Made by a program: the position numbers and the translations under genes | Part shown: one piece after another, positions 1 through 12,600 of the stretch | Position numbering within the stretch: position 1 is the stretch's first letter | Layout: each line of letters starts with the position of its first letter | Assembly: GCA_947044365.1 (NCBI GenBank) | Contig: OX345638.1 | Location: 8,531,701 to 8,595,700 of the forward strand | Length of the DNA stretch: 64,000 nucleotides | Reading direction: 5' to 3' | Source of the DNA: Petrosia ficiformis | Taxonomy: Eukaryota; Porifera; Demospongiae; Haplosclerida; Petrosiidae | Notes under the pieces: generated by a model | Told to the model about the DNA's origin: nothing | Databases searched by the model: none | Seen by the model: only the letters and a program-made list of their open reading frames with translations

Positions 1-2
1 TC

Positions 3-656
3 TTTAAAGAGCCTCCTTCGACTGAATACAGCAAATTGATTCTTCAACGAGAGTTGTGTAAATGCATGAATATTCGACATCCAAATATATTGCAACTTTT
101 AGGAGCTATTATGGATGTGGGCGTGGTCATTGTTAACGAGTTTTTACCAACCACACTTCATCAAGAGCTAGAAAAAAATGCTCTCGTCAGACAAGAAATT
201 TTAAATATTTCACGAGATGTTAGCTCAGCACTGAAATACTTACATGAAAAGAAGCCACACCCATTAATTCATAGATCAATGAGCACTAAATATATATACC
301 TAGACCCTTTAGCTTTTAAATTTAGAGCCAAGCTCTCAGATACTCTCTTGGGTAACTATTTTCATTTTGCTACTGATGATACAAATATCACAGACCCAGC
401 CTACTGTGCTCCAGAATCCCCACATCCACAGTCACACACACCCAAGTTAGACATCTATGCGTTTGGTATCGTTGTCATTGAAATGATAACTCGTAAAACT
501 CCAGTTGTTAGTGCCTCCGAACGTGAGCAGATAATTACGGGAATCAAGTGGCCAGCAATAATGGATCTAGTTAGGAAATGTATCACAGAAGAGGCGAGAA
601 TACGTCCTTCTGCTTCAAACATCATAGAGGAACTTGAAAAAATACAAACAAAATAA
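3..656 (+). CDS. Pseudokinase C-terminal part (copy A), 5' end outside window
   Basis: An open frame runs from the window edge to TAA at 654-656 and matches the kinase part of the fuller copy at 54134-55193. It has the fold of a protein kinase domain. The alpha-C glutamate lies in LQRELCKCMNIRHPNIL, the APE motif in AYCAPESPH, and the helix-F aspartate in DIYAFGIVVIEM. The catalytic HRD motif reads HRS, and DFG reads DTL within LSDTLLG. The VAIK lysine lies upstream of the window; it is Q or R in the paralogues. Phosphotransfer is therefore unlikely and a scaffold or allosteric role is inferred. The residues nearest to typical sequence suggest the TKL/receptor-kinase-like branch, with low certainty. 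This is the only copy with no frameshift in the visible part. The Death-domain gene DDX-A starts 424 bases downstream on the same strand. Confidence 0.85.
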   Translation, partial: FKEPPSTEYSKLILQRELCKCMNIRHPNILQLLGAIMDVGVVIVNEFLPTTLHQELEKNALVRQEILNISRDVSSALKYLHEKKPHPLIHRSMSTKYIYLDPLAFKFRAKLSDTLLGNYFHFATDDTNITDPAYCAPESPHPQSHTPKLDIYAFGIVVIEMITRKTPVVSASEREQIITGIKWPAIMDLVRKCITEEARIRPSASNIIEELEKIQTK

Positions 657-859
657 GAATTTTAATTTATAAAGTTTTATAATATATGTATACATATAGC
701 TATCCCATAGTGGATTGACTTCAAACACTATTTTTCGCACAGATAATATACATAATTCTAATAATATATAAATCATAATTTATTATGCAAATTATGATTG
801 TAGTTTCTCATTATGTTCCACCCTTATTTTATAACATGATTTTCTGATTATAATTATAA

Positions 860-860
<1 letters not shown>

Positions 861-894
<34 letters not shown>
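861..894. repeat. (CA)n microsatellite
   Basis: About 17 uninterrupted CA units lie between the pseudokinase and DDX-A. The paralogous gaps at 24660-24685 and 55406-55426 have shorter CA-rich tracts at the same relative position, so the tract is an old part of the unit that varies in length. Confidence 0.9.
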
Positions 895-897
<3 letters not shown>

Positions 898-1002
898 TGC
901 CATGGTAGACTAAAATATGGCATAATCATGCATGATAGCTTCTACACTACTTCATAATCTATATACATATAGAGTATAGGTTCACTAATATTAGAAAACT
1001 AT

Positions 1003-1079
1003 ATACATGTACATGTACGTACATACCTTAGCTGTTTTACTAGCACAGCTTATATATTCAACCCCACCTTTGTTTTATT
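1003..1079 (+). promoter_or_regulatory. Conserved upstream block of DDX-A (putative core promoter)
   Basis: A block with repeated ACATGTACATGTACGTACAT, then CTTAGCTG..TAGCACAGCTTATAT, then ACCCCACCTTTGTTTTATT, ends exactly at the start codon. It is retained upstream of all five DDX copies, including the broken one, while flanking intergenic DNA differs more. TTATATATT or TTATTTAA could act as a TATA-like element. The promoter role is inferred from conservation and position only. Confidence 0.55.
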
Positions 1080-2455
1080 ATGGCAACTCCTAAACCTCTG
1101 GGTAAGGAATGATCTGAACTATAAACTCACTTTATATTTATTTCATAGGTATTAATGACCTCAATGATGTTATTCAAGAATGCAAACAGTTCAGTGCCAA
1201 ATGGGATATGATAGGATTAAATCTTGGGGTGGCTTCCACTACTATTGCTATCATCAACAGAAACAATCCTAACGACTGTGAGCAGTGTATGTATCACATG
1301 CTTGCAAAATGGTTACAAAGAGAGAATGAAAAGTGTGTACCAAACTGGAGAAGCTTATGTCAATCTCTTCGTGCTGAAGCAGGCAAATCGGCAGCTGATC
1401 AAATAGCAGAGAAATATTGTGTAACTGATTACAGTGAAGAGAAAGGTACAAATATATATTGTGTTATTAAATCATTCATCAGTAATTTATGAAATATTCG
1501 AGATTGCATGTGTATTGTTGATGCAAATCTCATTATAGCATAGTTGTATATATAGTTACTTTATTTTCTATTAGAATTGAAATTTAGAAGTGAGAAAGAA
1601 AAGGCGGTTGCTGCAGCTAAACACCTGAAAGAAGAATTTTTAAAGTTACTGACAGTTGCTTATCTTGTAGTGAGTGCTGCTGATGTTGGTCTATTCAAGG
1701 TCTGCGTAACATGGTTCCTGAAGTCTGCAAGGTTAACCACACCTCAAGTTCAACAGCATCTTGTAGAACTAAGCGCAATACCTACATCTCTAGGTATTCT
1801 CATCTACCTTGTTAGTAACAATTTTATTGGCTATTTGAATTATAAGCTGCTGAAAGAATTCCAGACAATGTTGGCAAAGAGCGAAGAATTGAAAAACCAT
1901 GTTGAGATTGTAGGCAGTAAAGAATTGAAGAAACATATTGAAATATATGACACAAAGCATGATGAATTTATTCATTCTGTCAGTTTCAACTGTATCATTG
2001 ACGTATTTAAAGAATACCCCGATCTTGCTCCTGCTTCACACATTGGCCTTCCTGAGTTCAAAATCCACCTTAGAGATCCATGGAAAGACAAATATGTATA
2101 TGAATGGACAGAATTCTTTGAGTCGCATTTAACTTGGCCACCCTACCTATTCGTTACTGAAGTTTCAAAGAGCAGCATTATCCTCACTTATGCTGTTCTT
2201 CCCATTTTCATTACATCAGTTGTAAGAGATCTCACAAATCCCGAGGTATTGAGAGAGCTGGAAGATATTGGCATAAACGTTCAACTTTCGAAAGAGCTAT
2301 TAGAGATAAATAGTCTTATATCTAAACCAGCTACCATTAACTATCATAAAGAGGAAGAGAAACAGAAACAATGGTCCAAACAGCTTTCTTCCAGTGACGA
2401 ATGTCTTCATGTGTTAGGAATCGAGGAACATGGTTCTATATCGGTAAATAATTAA
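1080..2455 (+). CDS. Death-domain protein with unrecognised C-terminal domain, DDX-A
   Basis: Three exons: 1080-1101, 1149-1445 and 1575-2455, all joined in phase 1 with GT-AG introns of 47 and 129 bases, giving about 399 residues. Exon 1 encodes only a short leader (MATPKPL). Exon 2 is a 99-codon Death-fold domain with the family pattern IGLNLGV...I..IINRNNPND, a C..CMYHMLAKWLQRE helix and the helix-5 tryptophan in PNWRSLCQSL. Such domains self-associate with other Death domains in cell-death and innate-immune complexes. Exon 3 encodes about 290 residues that I do not recognise. Its conserved cores are FIGYLNYKLLKEFQ, GLPEFKIHL, YEWTEFFESHLTWPPYLF and ILTYAVLPIFITSVVRDL. Hydrophobic stretches near residues 125-150 and 320-340 look like buried helices more than clear membrane segments. 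The exon sizes 22 and 297 are identical in all five copies. The gene appears intact. Confidence 0.85.
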
Positions 2456-3611
2456 TCATACGTGTGTGCATATACTATATTTTGGTTGGCCATTCAAACA
2501 AGAAACTTTCCATAAGTATAGGCTATATACTACTTCGTGTGTACAGTGCCTTAGATATGAGATGTATAAATCACGTAGTAAACAGATATATATAGTTTTG
2601 TTTGTTTGCATGTAATTATGTGCACAGGACATCTTTGGCATATAATTTTATTATAGAAGGTAATATATGGAGAGGGAATTAAATTTATATGTACCTAGGT
2701 AACTAATGTTTGTGCTTGATTCTATTATACATGTAATTTTATTATACATCAAAGTCATCATGATATTGAATATTGATGCATATACAGGTTGCAATAGTCC
2801 ATGTAGCCAGACCCAACCTACTACTATTGAAGGCTCTTGGAACAAGTAATACTAATGATTGTTTAAGTACCATGGAATCTTTGGTATAACACTCTTTAAG
2901 GCTTTAACACACTACAGTAAATTCGGTCAGCAATGATTTTCAATGTTAACAAGAATTATTATGAGTTTTACTGGGAATACGTATGCGCAGACTACCTCGC
3001 TCGCACTACACTATAGTCAATTAATATCAAAAAGGTGTGGTTTTAGTCACACAATGGTATAATTATTTGACTTTGACACTTATAATGGCAGGAAAGAAGA
3101 GAGAATTTAGTGATTTGTCATCTTGTGATCCTTGCGATGATGCTAACATACACGGGATTGTCTTGCCTGTCATTCACTCTCATCTAGATCTCGCTGTTTC
3201 TGTTCTCTACCTCTTAATTTCTCCTCTGTCTTGGCCTCTTCTGTAGCTCCGGCACTTTGCTTCTTTTTCTCAGTAGCTAGGCGTCGTGCCTGTGGTCATA
3301 CGTTTAATTATTGCATTCCTAAGCGTGACAGAACCACACACACATATATATATATATACAAACTAAGGTCAAGATTTCACTACACTCCCGGATTAGTTGC
3401 CCCGCACTAAGGTGGTCGGCAATTAAAATATATAGCCTTCGTAGGACATACTTGAACAAAGAGTAGTGAAACTTGTCCCTTGACCCTTTCTTTATAGTAG
3501 GTTGCTTCTCACTACATGAGACAAGAATGCATTCATTTACCATTTAGAATCGCATGTGTTTTATCTTAATTTGATTATTGTACTTAATTATTATAGACTA
3601 GAAGATCAGCA
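2456..3611. other. Intergenic spacer between DDX-A and the coiled-coil/ankyrin gene A
   Basis: No gene is supported. The spacer carries a block at about 2808-2845 (AGCCAGACCCAACCTACTAC) that recurs after every DDX copy, near 17630, 26405, 48252 and 57294. From about 2960 to 3425 the A copy has roughly 450 bases absent from the paralogous spacers, with slightly higher GC. It contains a short reading frame from an ATG at 3085 (MAGKKREFSDLSS...) and then a pyrimidine-rich stretch. This looks like an insertion of unknown type; no terminal repeats could be fixed. Confidence 0.5.
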
Positions 3612-6600
3612 ATGGTAATACTGAGTGATAGGGAATGTAAGTTATTATTGTCCTAGCACACTTATAAATCCTGATGATGACATATGCATTTTTTGTTAGG
3701 TTTGTCACCATCAACACATAATCCGAAATGATTGAGCATCAAGGAGTTGTAACATAATCTAGATATACACAGGGCCTGTAGAAAGGGGGTGGTTCAGACT
3801 AGAACTTATTTTAGTTATAGTATGAAAATGTTTGATGAATGAACAGTATACAGTCTCTTGAAGTATGTAATCACATTTAGTGTTTATCAACTGCTATGAA
3901 ATCTGTCAGTCTACTGTACTGCTATGTTCTGTATGAGTATGAATTACGTAGAAATAGGTATATTGAAGCCAAAAGCAGGCATGGCTAGGCAAACCGTTTC
4001 CTGTGCTCACCCACACACCCTTTCTCATGTCTATTATAGTTACATGTTTTTCATATATACTTACTAATTAATAGTTCATATATGGGCGAGCATGAGGGAG
4101 CCCCATTTATTGTAGTCAACTGAACGAACGTTTGAATAGAGCTGAGGGTCTTAATTGTGTTTGAATCCCATTCAATTATCTTTTTTTTCACTGTTTGTTT
4201 GGAGCAGGGGGACCTGGTTCAAATCCCTCTCAGTTTTTTTTGTAATAACATGAATATGCTTTGGAACTCTTTTGTATCTTCATTGCATACCCAATTATTC
4301 AAGTACCATTACAAAAATATTCTGAGACTTGCCTCCACACTGTTTTGCATTTTGCTACTAACATTTTCCAATGTATACATTTCAGCAACAACAGCTATTA
4401 AATCAAGCTGATTTTATTCTGCTCATCTGCTATAGATTCAGCATATATTTGTTTGTTCATCACGCCAATTACTTGACACAACCTCCGTAACAATGCATGA
4501 GTGACAAGCAAATAATATTGTATTTCCTAAACTATATAATATGGAAAAGAAATGCAAATTCAAAGTATGAAAATAGAATCTCTATCTGGTATATCTATAT
4601 GTGTGTATTAATGAGCACTCTTATTACTTTATATACGAATTTAGTGGGAGGTGATGATGAAGCATTGCAAGTTTTACTGGAGGCTAAAGATGAGCAGAAA
4701 GGAGACAAAGTTCAGATACTTCCAGATGGTTAGTACATATATATTATAGTATTACAGGCTATGGCAAGCATGATTGCCATCTCAGCAATATCATACTTAT
4801 TAGCAATATTGGTAGTAAACTTCACATGCATGATTATTATGCTACTGATGAAGATAGCAGAATAGTAACTAAACACTGGGTTTTGAAGAATTTAAAGAAA
4901 TAATGTAACTATTGTTTCTCCCGATATAGAGGTGGAGTTATATCATGAGGTGAAGGATGAATGGCTGGTATCAGAGCTAACATCAGAAGAAAAAATATCT
5001 GAGGAGTATCATTATGTCCAATTTGTTCCTACTGAAGGTAACATTAAGTTCATAATTCTGTTTAACTGGTAAGAACCAATCCACTTCAACCATGTCTCAC
5101 CCACTCTCAATAGTGCTATTTTCCAAAAACGGAATAATTTAATGGTTTGCTTATAATGCTCCCCATTTTTACAGTAATTATCAGGCTAAATTCTATTTAG
5201 AAATTTTAGTTTTGGGGAAGGTTAATGTAACTTAACTTCTGTGGTATACATATTTTGTTATAGAAAGATGAGGTAGCCTTACTGGGGTACCAATGAGGGG
5301 GATTGTGTGGATATGCTCCTCCCTGTACCCATTAGTAATAATACACCTAACAAGGTCTCGGAATAGCTCTATTTTCAATACTATGAAAAGTTACTACACT
5401 CAGGTGGAATATTATTACTCTAAGTGCATGCAAGTAATAAGTCTTCAACAGTATTCTGATTGTTGATTCACATCTCATTCGCTGTACGTAATATATCTGT
5501 TTAGCAGATAACAGTACTTAAATTAAAAATGCTGGCTATCCCACCAAACATTTTAAATTTTGTTTTCAATACTGTTGAATAGACTGGGTTTCATCTACTT
5601 TGGGGTAGAGGGAAAGGCTTTCCTCCAGCTTATGCAAATTGCATGAAATTATTCAAAAGCCGAGGAATAAGAATTTAAATCAGCCTGTAATAATAACAAT
5701 GATGGATTTCAAGTATTGCAGGCTATGGCAAGCATGATTGCCATTTCAGCATTATTAGCACTAACTTTACATGCATGATTATTGCATTACTGATGAAGAT
5801 AGCGGATAGTATCAAAACATTGGGTTTTGAAGAAATAATGAAACTATTGTTTCTCTCAATATAGAAGTGGAGTTATCTCAAGAGATGAAGGATGAATGGC
5901 TGGTATCAGAGCTAACAGCAGAAGAAAAAATATCTGATGAGTATGATTATGATGATGTCATATTTGTCCCTACTGAAGGTAACCATATAACATTAAGTTT
6001 ATAATTTAGTTTAACTGGAAAGAACCAATCTACTTCAACCATGTCTCACTCACTCTCAATAGTGCTATTTTCAAAAAATGGAATAATTTAATGGTTTGCT
6101 TATAATGCTGCCCATTTTTACAGTAAATATCAGGCATAATTCTATTTAGAAATTTCAGTTTTAGGATAGGTTAATGTAACTTAACTTCTGATGTATAAAT
6201 TCTTTTTATGGAAAGAGTGGGTAGCATTACTGGGGGATCAGTCATGGAAATTGTGTGGATGTGCTCCTCCCCGTACTCACAAGTTGCTGAAAAATAACAC
6301 ACCTGACAAGGTCCCAGAATAGCTCTATTTTCAATAGTATGAAAAGTTACTACATTTATGTGGAAAATTATTACTATAAGTACATGGGTGGCATGTAATA
6401 AGAATGTTTGGTGGCCAGCATTTTTAATTTTGTTATCATCATATAATCTCATCAATTAATAGTAACAGTTCTGTGTTATTCATTAGCTAACAGTAATACT
6501 ACATACAGTTGAATCAACAATCACAATACTGTTGAATAGACTGGGTTCCATCTACTTTAAGGTGGAGGAAAAGGCTTCCCTCCAGCAAATTTTGTAAAGC

Positions 6601-9600
6601 TGAGAATACAATAAAACACACAATAATTATTACTCTAAACTAGTTCACCCTGAATCACTATTGGCAGTAAGAGTAGCAGCACAAGCAAGTGGGTGTGGAT
6701 ATTAAATTATCAAGTCGAGGTGAATTGATATTATTTTATGGAAAGATGGGGTAGCATTACTGGGGGACCAGTCAGGGAGATTGTGTGGATATGCTCCTTC
6801 CCCACACCCACAAGTTGCTACAAAATAATACACCTAACAAGGTCCCAGAATAGCTCTATTTTCAATACTATGGAAAGTTACTACTTTCAGCTGGAATATT
6901 AGTACATGGGTGGCATGTAATAAGAATGTTTGGTGGCCAGCATTTTTAATTTTGTTATCCTAAAATCTCATCAATTAATAGCAACAGTTTTGTGTTATTC
7001 ATTAGCTAACAGTAATACTACACAAGAATAATAAAAAACATTTTCAATAAAAATGAAAGAAGATGTAGGGATGTCAAAACCCAAAAAGCAAGCAAACAAG
7101 GTTGGGAAGCTAACTTAGGACCCAAAATTAAACAAACCACTTCCATATAACCCTACATAAGTGCTTACACCTCTGTACAAAGAGCTGTAATTATGTAGGG
7201 TTATATGGAAGTGGTTTGTTTAATTTTGGGTCCTAAGTTAGCTTCCCAACCTTGTTTGCTTGCTTTTTGGGTTTTGACATCCCTACATCTTCTTTCATTT
7301 TTATTGAAAATGTTTTTTATTATTCTTGTTTTCATTGATTTTTTTCTAAACGATGTGAATGTTTTTTTGTAGATTGCAGAAATACTATATATCATTATGA
7401 AATCATGCAATCAAAAATGCATTAAAATTTGTTCATCAATGAAGGTCAGTCTTTTGTTTATGTATTGATTATCATTCTCTTTCACTTACAGATGATGTAT
7501 ATTCTCTATTCACTTACATCACTGTCTGCAGTCATACAAGAAGTAGTGTCAGTCACTGTGTCAACCATTCAGTATTCCAATGCTTATCATAGTATACAAT
7601 ATTATTATACAATTGCTTTAATATTAATAATTATTATATTCATTATTAGTATTTGCTCACAAACTCACTAATGTTATTACACTTCCACCTTTTCAGCTTC
7701 CATGTTAAGAGTATACAAATGCGCATGCGTAATTAAATTCCACTTAGGAAAATGGCGTCCAATTCCAGATCAAATCTTTGTAGTCGTTGAGACTGTCTTC
7801 TTTCATAGTATCTGAAGATATCATCTCGATACTTTACGACCAGAATTTTACTATAAATGCGACGGGAATGGTGCTAGAATCATCGTGATAGGTCAACAAA
7901 CAAAAAAAATGATTTGTCTGGAAAATAATATGAAGATTTTGCCAGTTTTGCCACTCGCCGGTTCTCTACCTTAACAATACTCTTCGGCCATCTAGAAGGT
8001 ATTGGTAGTCATAAAAACACTAGATATAAACAGGCATGTGTGTATAGAAACTTATGTGCATATATTACCAGAGATTTCAGCTCATCACTTGCAATTGAAA
8101 TGCATGGGCGGCCATTTTTTTCCCGTGCCATCCCTACATAGAGAGTACTACCGTACTCTCTGATACAGTTGAATCAACAATCACAATACTGTTGAATAGA
8201 CTGGGTTCCATCTACTTTGGGGTGGAGAAAAAGGCATTTTATGAAATTATTCCAAAGCAGAGAATACAATAAAACACTCAATAATTATTACTCTAAACTT
8301 AAAGTTTAGTTCAGCCTGAATCACAGTTGGCATCAAAAGTAGGAGAAGAGAAGATATCGAGTTTGACTTTGCAGATCAGAAAAAAAGATGAAGATATAAG
8401 GCAGTTGAAGGAAGAACTTGGAAAGAAAACTAAAGGTAATGTGTAATTATTATCACAGGACATATAGTGTACATAAGGTTAGTGATGTTACTTCATTAAA
8501 AAAGAATTTAAATCAGCTTGTGAATACTGTAAGAATGATAATGATGGATTTCAAATTCTCAAATGATTTCAAAATACTATTAATTATTAGTTTGTTCTCC
8601 AGTATAACATCTGAGCAATTCAATCCACTGTATGTAGTATATTTGTTTAGCTAATGAATAGTACTATTAATTGATGAGAGGTTATAGGATGAAAACAAAA
8701 TTAAAAATGCTGGCTATCCCACCAAACATTTTAAATTTTGTTTTCAATACTGTTGGTTTCATTTACTTTGGGGTGGAGGGAAAGGCTTTCCTCCAGCTTA
8801 TGCAAATTATTCCAAAGCAGAGGATAAAATGAATACTCAATAATCTTATTATTACTCTTAACTTATATTTTAGTTCACTCTGCATCACAATTGGCAGCAA
8901 AAGTAGCAGAAAAGAGAATATTGAGTTTGACCTCACAGATCACAGAAAAAGATGAAGAAATAAGGCAGTTAAAGGAGGAACTTCATAAAAAAACTAAAGG
9001 TAATGTGTAATTATTATCACAGAACATATAGTGTACATAATGTTTGTATGTTACTTCATTAAATAAGAATTTAAATTTTGAATAATGTAATAATGATAAT
9101 AATAGATTTCAAAAATAATATTTCTATACTATTAATCATTAGTTTGTTCTCCAGTATAATGACATATAACATCATTTATTCACCTTTTATAATTATTTAG
9201 AGTTACATTTAGCACATGATCTCCCAAAAACGAAACAGGAGAAACTAGTATGTGTTATGTTATGTGATATTATAAGTATGTATCTATAATATTATCACTA
9301 TAGGACGATGATCTGCATGAAGCAGTAAAGAGTCGAAATCTTGTTGTAATTAACATACTGATGAACATTGGGGCTAACCCTAACAAGAAACATGATTGGG
9401 TGAGTTATCATATCCACGCAAAGCAGTGTTTTTGATAACCTCATATGGTACACAACTGGTCCAAAGAGCTTCTTATTTGGCACTGCACATTTCTCTCTTT
9501 GGGCCAGTGGCACAGTCAATCATGATTATATTATCACTAACAGTGTTAACTCTTAGTTAATTGACTCAAGATGTATTCTAAATGACGAACACACTAACCA

Positions 9601-12600
9601 TTGTTGAGCCAATTTGGCCCAACCTTCAAAACTTATCGAAAACTCTGACACAAAGTAATATTTTGTATAGTACATGTAGGAGCTAATTCTAACTCTCGTG
9701 ATATATATTTTAGTGATGAGTGATATCATAGCAAGATACTGAATACTTCAACACCAGATTTGAAATTTTTGGTATTGAGTAATGTCGAAGTATTGATAGT
9801 GATACTGATACAGGTCTATAACACCTCTATTTTAATATGTCATTAAAGTAGCATTAAGCTGGAGTAGTCTCTTCCCAATCCTGTCAAGCCCACGGCGAAA
9901 GGCTTTTAGGATCACCAATCAGATTTCTGTATTACGTGACACTCAAATGTGTAGTGATAGAAAACGGCAATTCGTACTGTGTTATCAACTGAAACATGAA
10001 TTGCCATTAGTAGACTAGTCTGAGTTTACACAAAGTGTTGTAGTTGGATGCTCTTTCTCAAGGCTTCGCGCTCCTGGGATCTGTAATATATATTTGTTTA
10101 TAAACTATATAATAACCTCTTATGATGTCATAATATTAATAATTTGTTAACTAACTATTATTATTATCATAAACACAAGGTATCTAATGATTCTTATTAC
10201 TACAGAATCAACGAACACCTTTACATTTGTCATCTGATAGTGGTCATGTTGATATTGTGAATGTGTTATTATCACAAGGTGCCGATCCTGATGTAAAAGA
10301 TGTGGTAAGTAAATATTAAATAAATATTATGTATTCATTAGCTATGTAATTAATCACATAGCTAATGTATATCTGTAATATAATATTTGTTATAAATATT
10401 ATTAACTAATAACCTGTTTTGATGTCATATATAACATTAATAACTACTTAATTAGTTATCATAATTATTATCACAAACACAAAATATTACAAGTATCTAA
10501 TGATTGTTATTACTACAGTATCAACAAACACCTTTACATTTGTCATCAGAGAGTGGTCATGTCGATATTGTGAATGCGTTATTATCTCATGGTGCTAATA
10601 CTGAAGTAAAGGATGAGGCAAGTAAATATTTAATGTATTATAATTTAGCTAATGTATATCTCTAATATATATTTATTAACTAATAACTAGCTAATTAAAT
10701 ATTATTATTGATTACTACAGGGAAGACTAACCCCTTTGCATTTGTCAGCTAGGTATGGTTATGTTGATAATGTGAATGCATTATTATCACATGGTGCTGA
10801 TACTGAAGTAAAGGATAGGGTAAGTAATATTAAATAAATATTATGTATTGTAATTTATATAATTAATACATAGCTAATACATATCTGTAATATTAACCAA
10901 TAACCTGTTATGATGTCATAACATGAATAACTACTTAATTAACAATTATTGTTTATATCATAAACACAAGATATTACAAGTATCTAATGATTGTTATTAC
11001 TGCAGAATCAACAAACACCTTTACATTTGTCAGCTAGGTATGGTTATATTGATATTGTGAATGCATTATTATCACATGGTGCTGATGTTCATGTAAAGGA
11101 TGGGGTAAGAAAATATTAAATAGATAGAACATGACCGCGAGGGGTGTATCAGGTATACACGGTAATGATATTCATAATCCCGAGGGCATAGCCCGAGGGA
11201 TTATGAATATCATTTGAGTGTATACCTGATACGCCACGAGGTGAGGAAGCCATAAGATGAAAGACGACCAGTACTGCAGTTCCTATGCAATTATTTTGGT
11301 ATCCTAGCAATATCTATTGCATCATGACAGCTGTGGTTGTATCTCCCAGTAAGTGTCATTACGTCACAACATTTTAGCTTTTATATGTGTGTCATGATGG
11401 ATATAAAATTTGGGAAGGAGAATGTTGATCCAGAAATTCAAGACATTCCAAACAAGCGTCTAAAGCTAGAAATGGAAACAATTTGTAAAGGCTACATTCC
11501 ACCAAACACTGAAAAGAATACCAAGTGGGGCCTAAAGTGTTTCAATGAATGGCGATATGCTAGAAATGAAAAATCCAGTGAGAAGTGTCCTGATGATCTG
11601 CTTGAAGCACAGGTACTTGCGAGGTCGTGTTCCATGAGCTTCGTAAAGAAGGTATTGGAACTAGTGTCCAACATGCAGCTGTTATTAAAATGGAAGAGGA
11701 AAATCAACTGTGGAAACTCGAAATAATGAATATTACATTACCAAAAGGACTGCAAATAGCCGTTTTTTTCTATGTTGGGAAAGTGTGCTGTCAACGAGGT
11801 GGAGAAGAGCAGAGATCATTGAAGATCAGCCAATTCAAATGTATGTATGATCCAATGACAAATGAATTCTGACCAAGCAAATTTTATTTTATAATCATGT
11901 TTATTCAACTCAATTATTCCAATTCAATGAAAATTTAACAGGTCAGTTGCTTTAATCTTTTATGAGTCATGTCCGGTGGAATATGTATATTAAACAGGAA
12001 GTAAGTGGGGGTCTATATACATAACATACACTGGTCGTGGTAGCTTTCATCTTATATGGCTTCCTATAATACAATGTAATTTATGTATTGATTATATAAT
12101 TAATTACATAGCAAATTTATAATATTATAATAACCTCTTGTGATGTCATAATATTAATTACTACTTAATTAACTGTTATTATTCTCATAAACACAAGATA
12201 TTACAAGTATCTAATGATTCTTATTACTACAGTATGAACGTACACCTTTACATTGGTCATCTCAGAGAGGTCATCTTGATATTGTGAATGTGTTATTATC
12301 ACATGGTGCTGATATTCATGTAAGAGATGAGGTATGTAAATATTAAATAAATATTATGTATTATAATTTATGTATTGATTATATAATTAATTACATAGCT
12401 AATGTATATCTGTTATATATATTTTTTATAATTATTATTAACTAATATCCTTTTATGATGTCATAACATTAATAACTACTTAATTAACTATCATTATTAT
12501 TATCATAAACACAAGATATTAAAAGTATCTAATGATTGTTATTACTACAGTTTGAAAGAACACCTCTACATTTGTCATCTAAGAAAGGTCATGTTGATAT

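Larger units (their letters stand above)
11117..12067. mobile_element. Composite insertion between ankyrin exons 4 and 5 of gene A
   Basis: About 0.95 kb interrupts an ankyrin intron that is 200-300 bases long elsewhere. Bases 11245-11263 (GAAGCCATAAGATGAAAG) and 12046-12066 (CTTTCATCTTATATGGCTTC) form imperfect terminal inverted repeats, and the 5' end is extended by a separate hairpin at about 11128-11235. The interior encodes a decayed Crypton-type tyrosine recombinase. The mix of terminal repeats with a Crypton core suggests nested or captured elements. Confidence 0.65.

Noticed and set aside
1575..2455. Membrane protein call for the DDX C-terminal domain
   Set aside because: Hydrophobic stretches contain regularly spaced polar or charged residues (AADVGLFK, SVVRDL) and look like buried amphipathic helices; no signal peptide is present.
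3319..3543. 74-codon minus-strand frame
   Set aside because: It spans the boundary of an insertion and conserved spacer, has no motif and is not open in the paralogous spacers.
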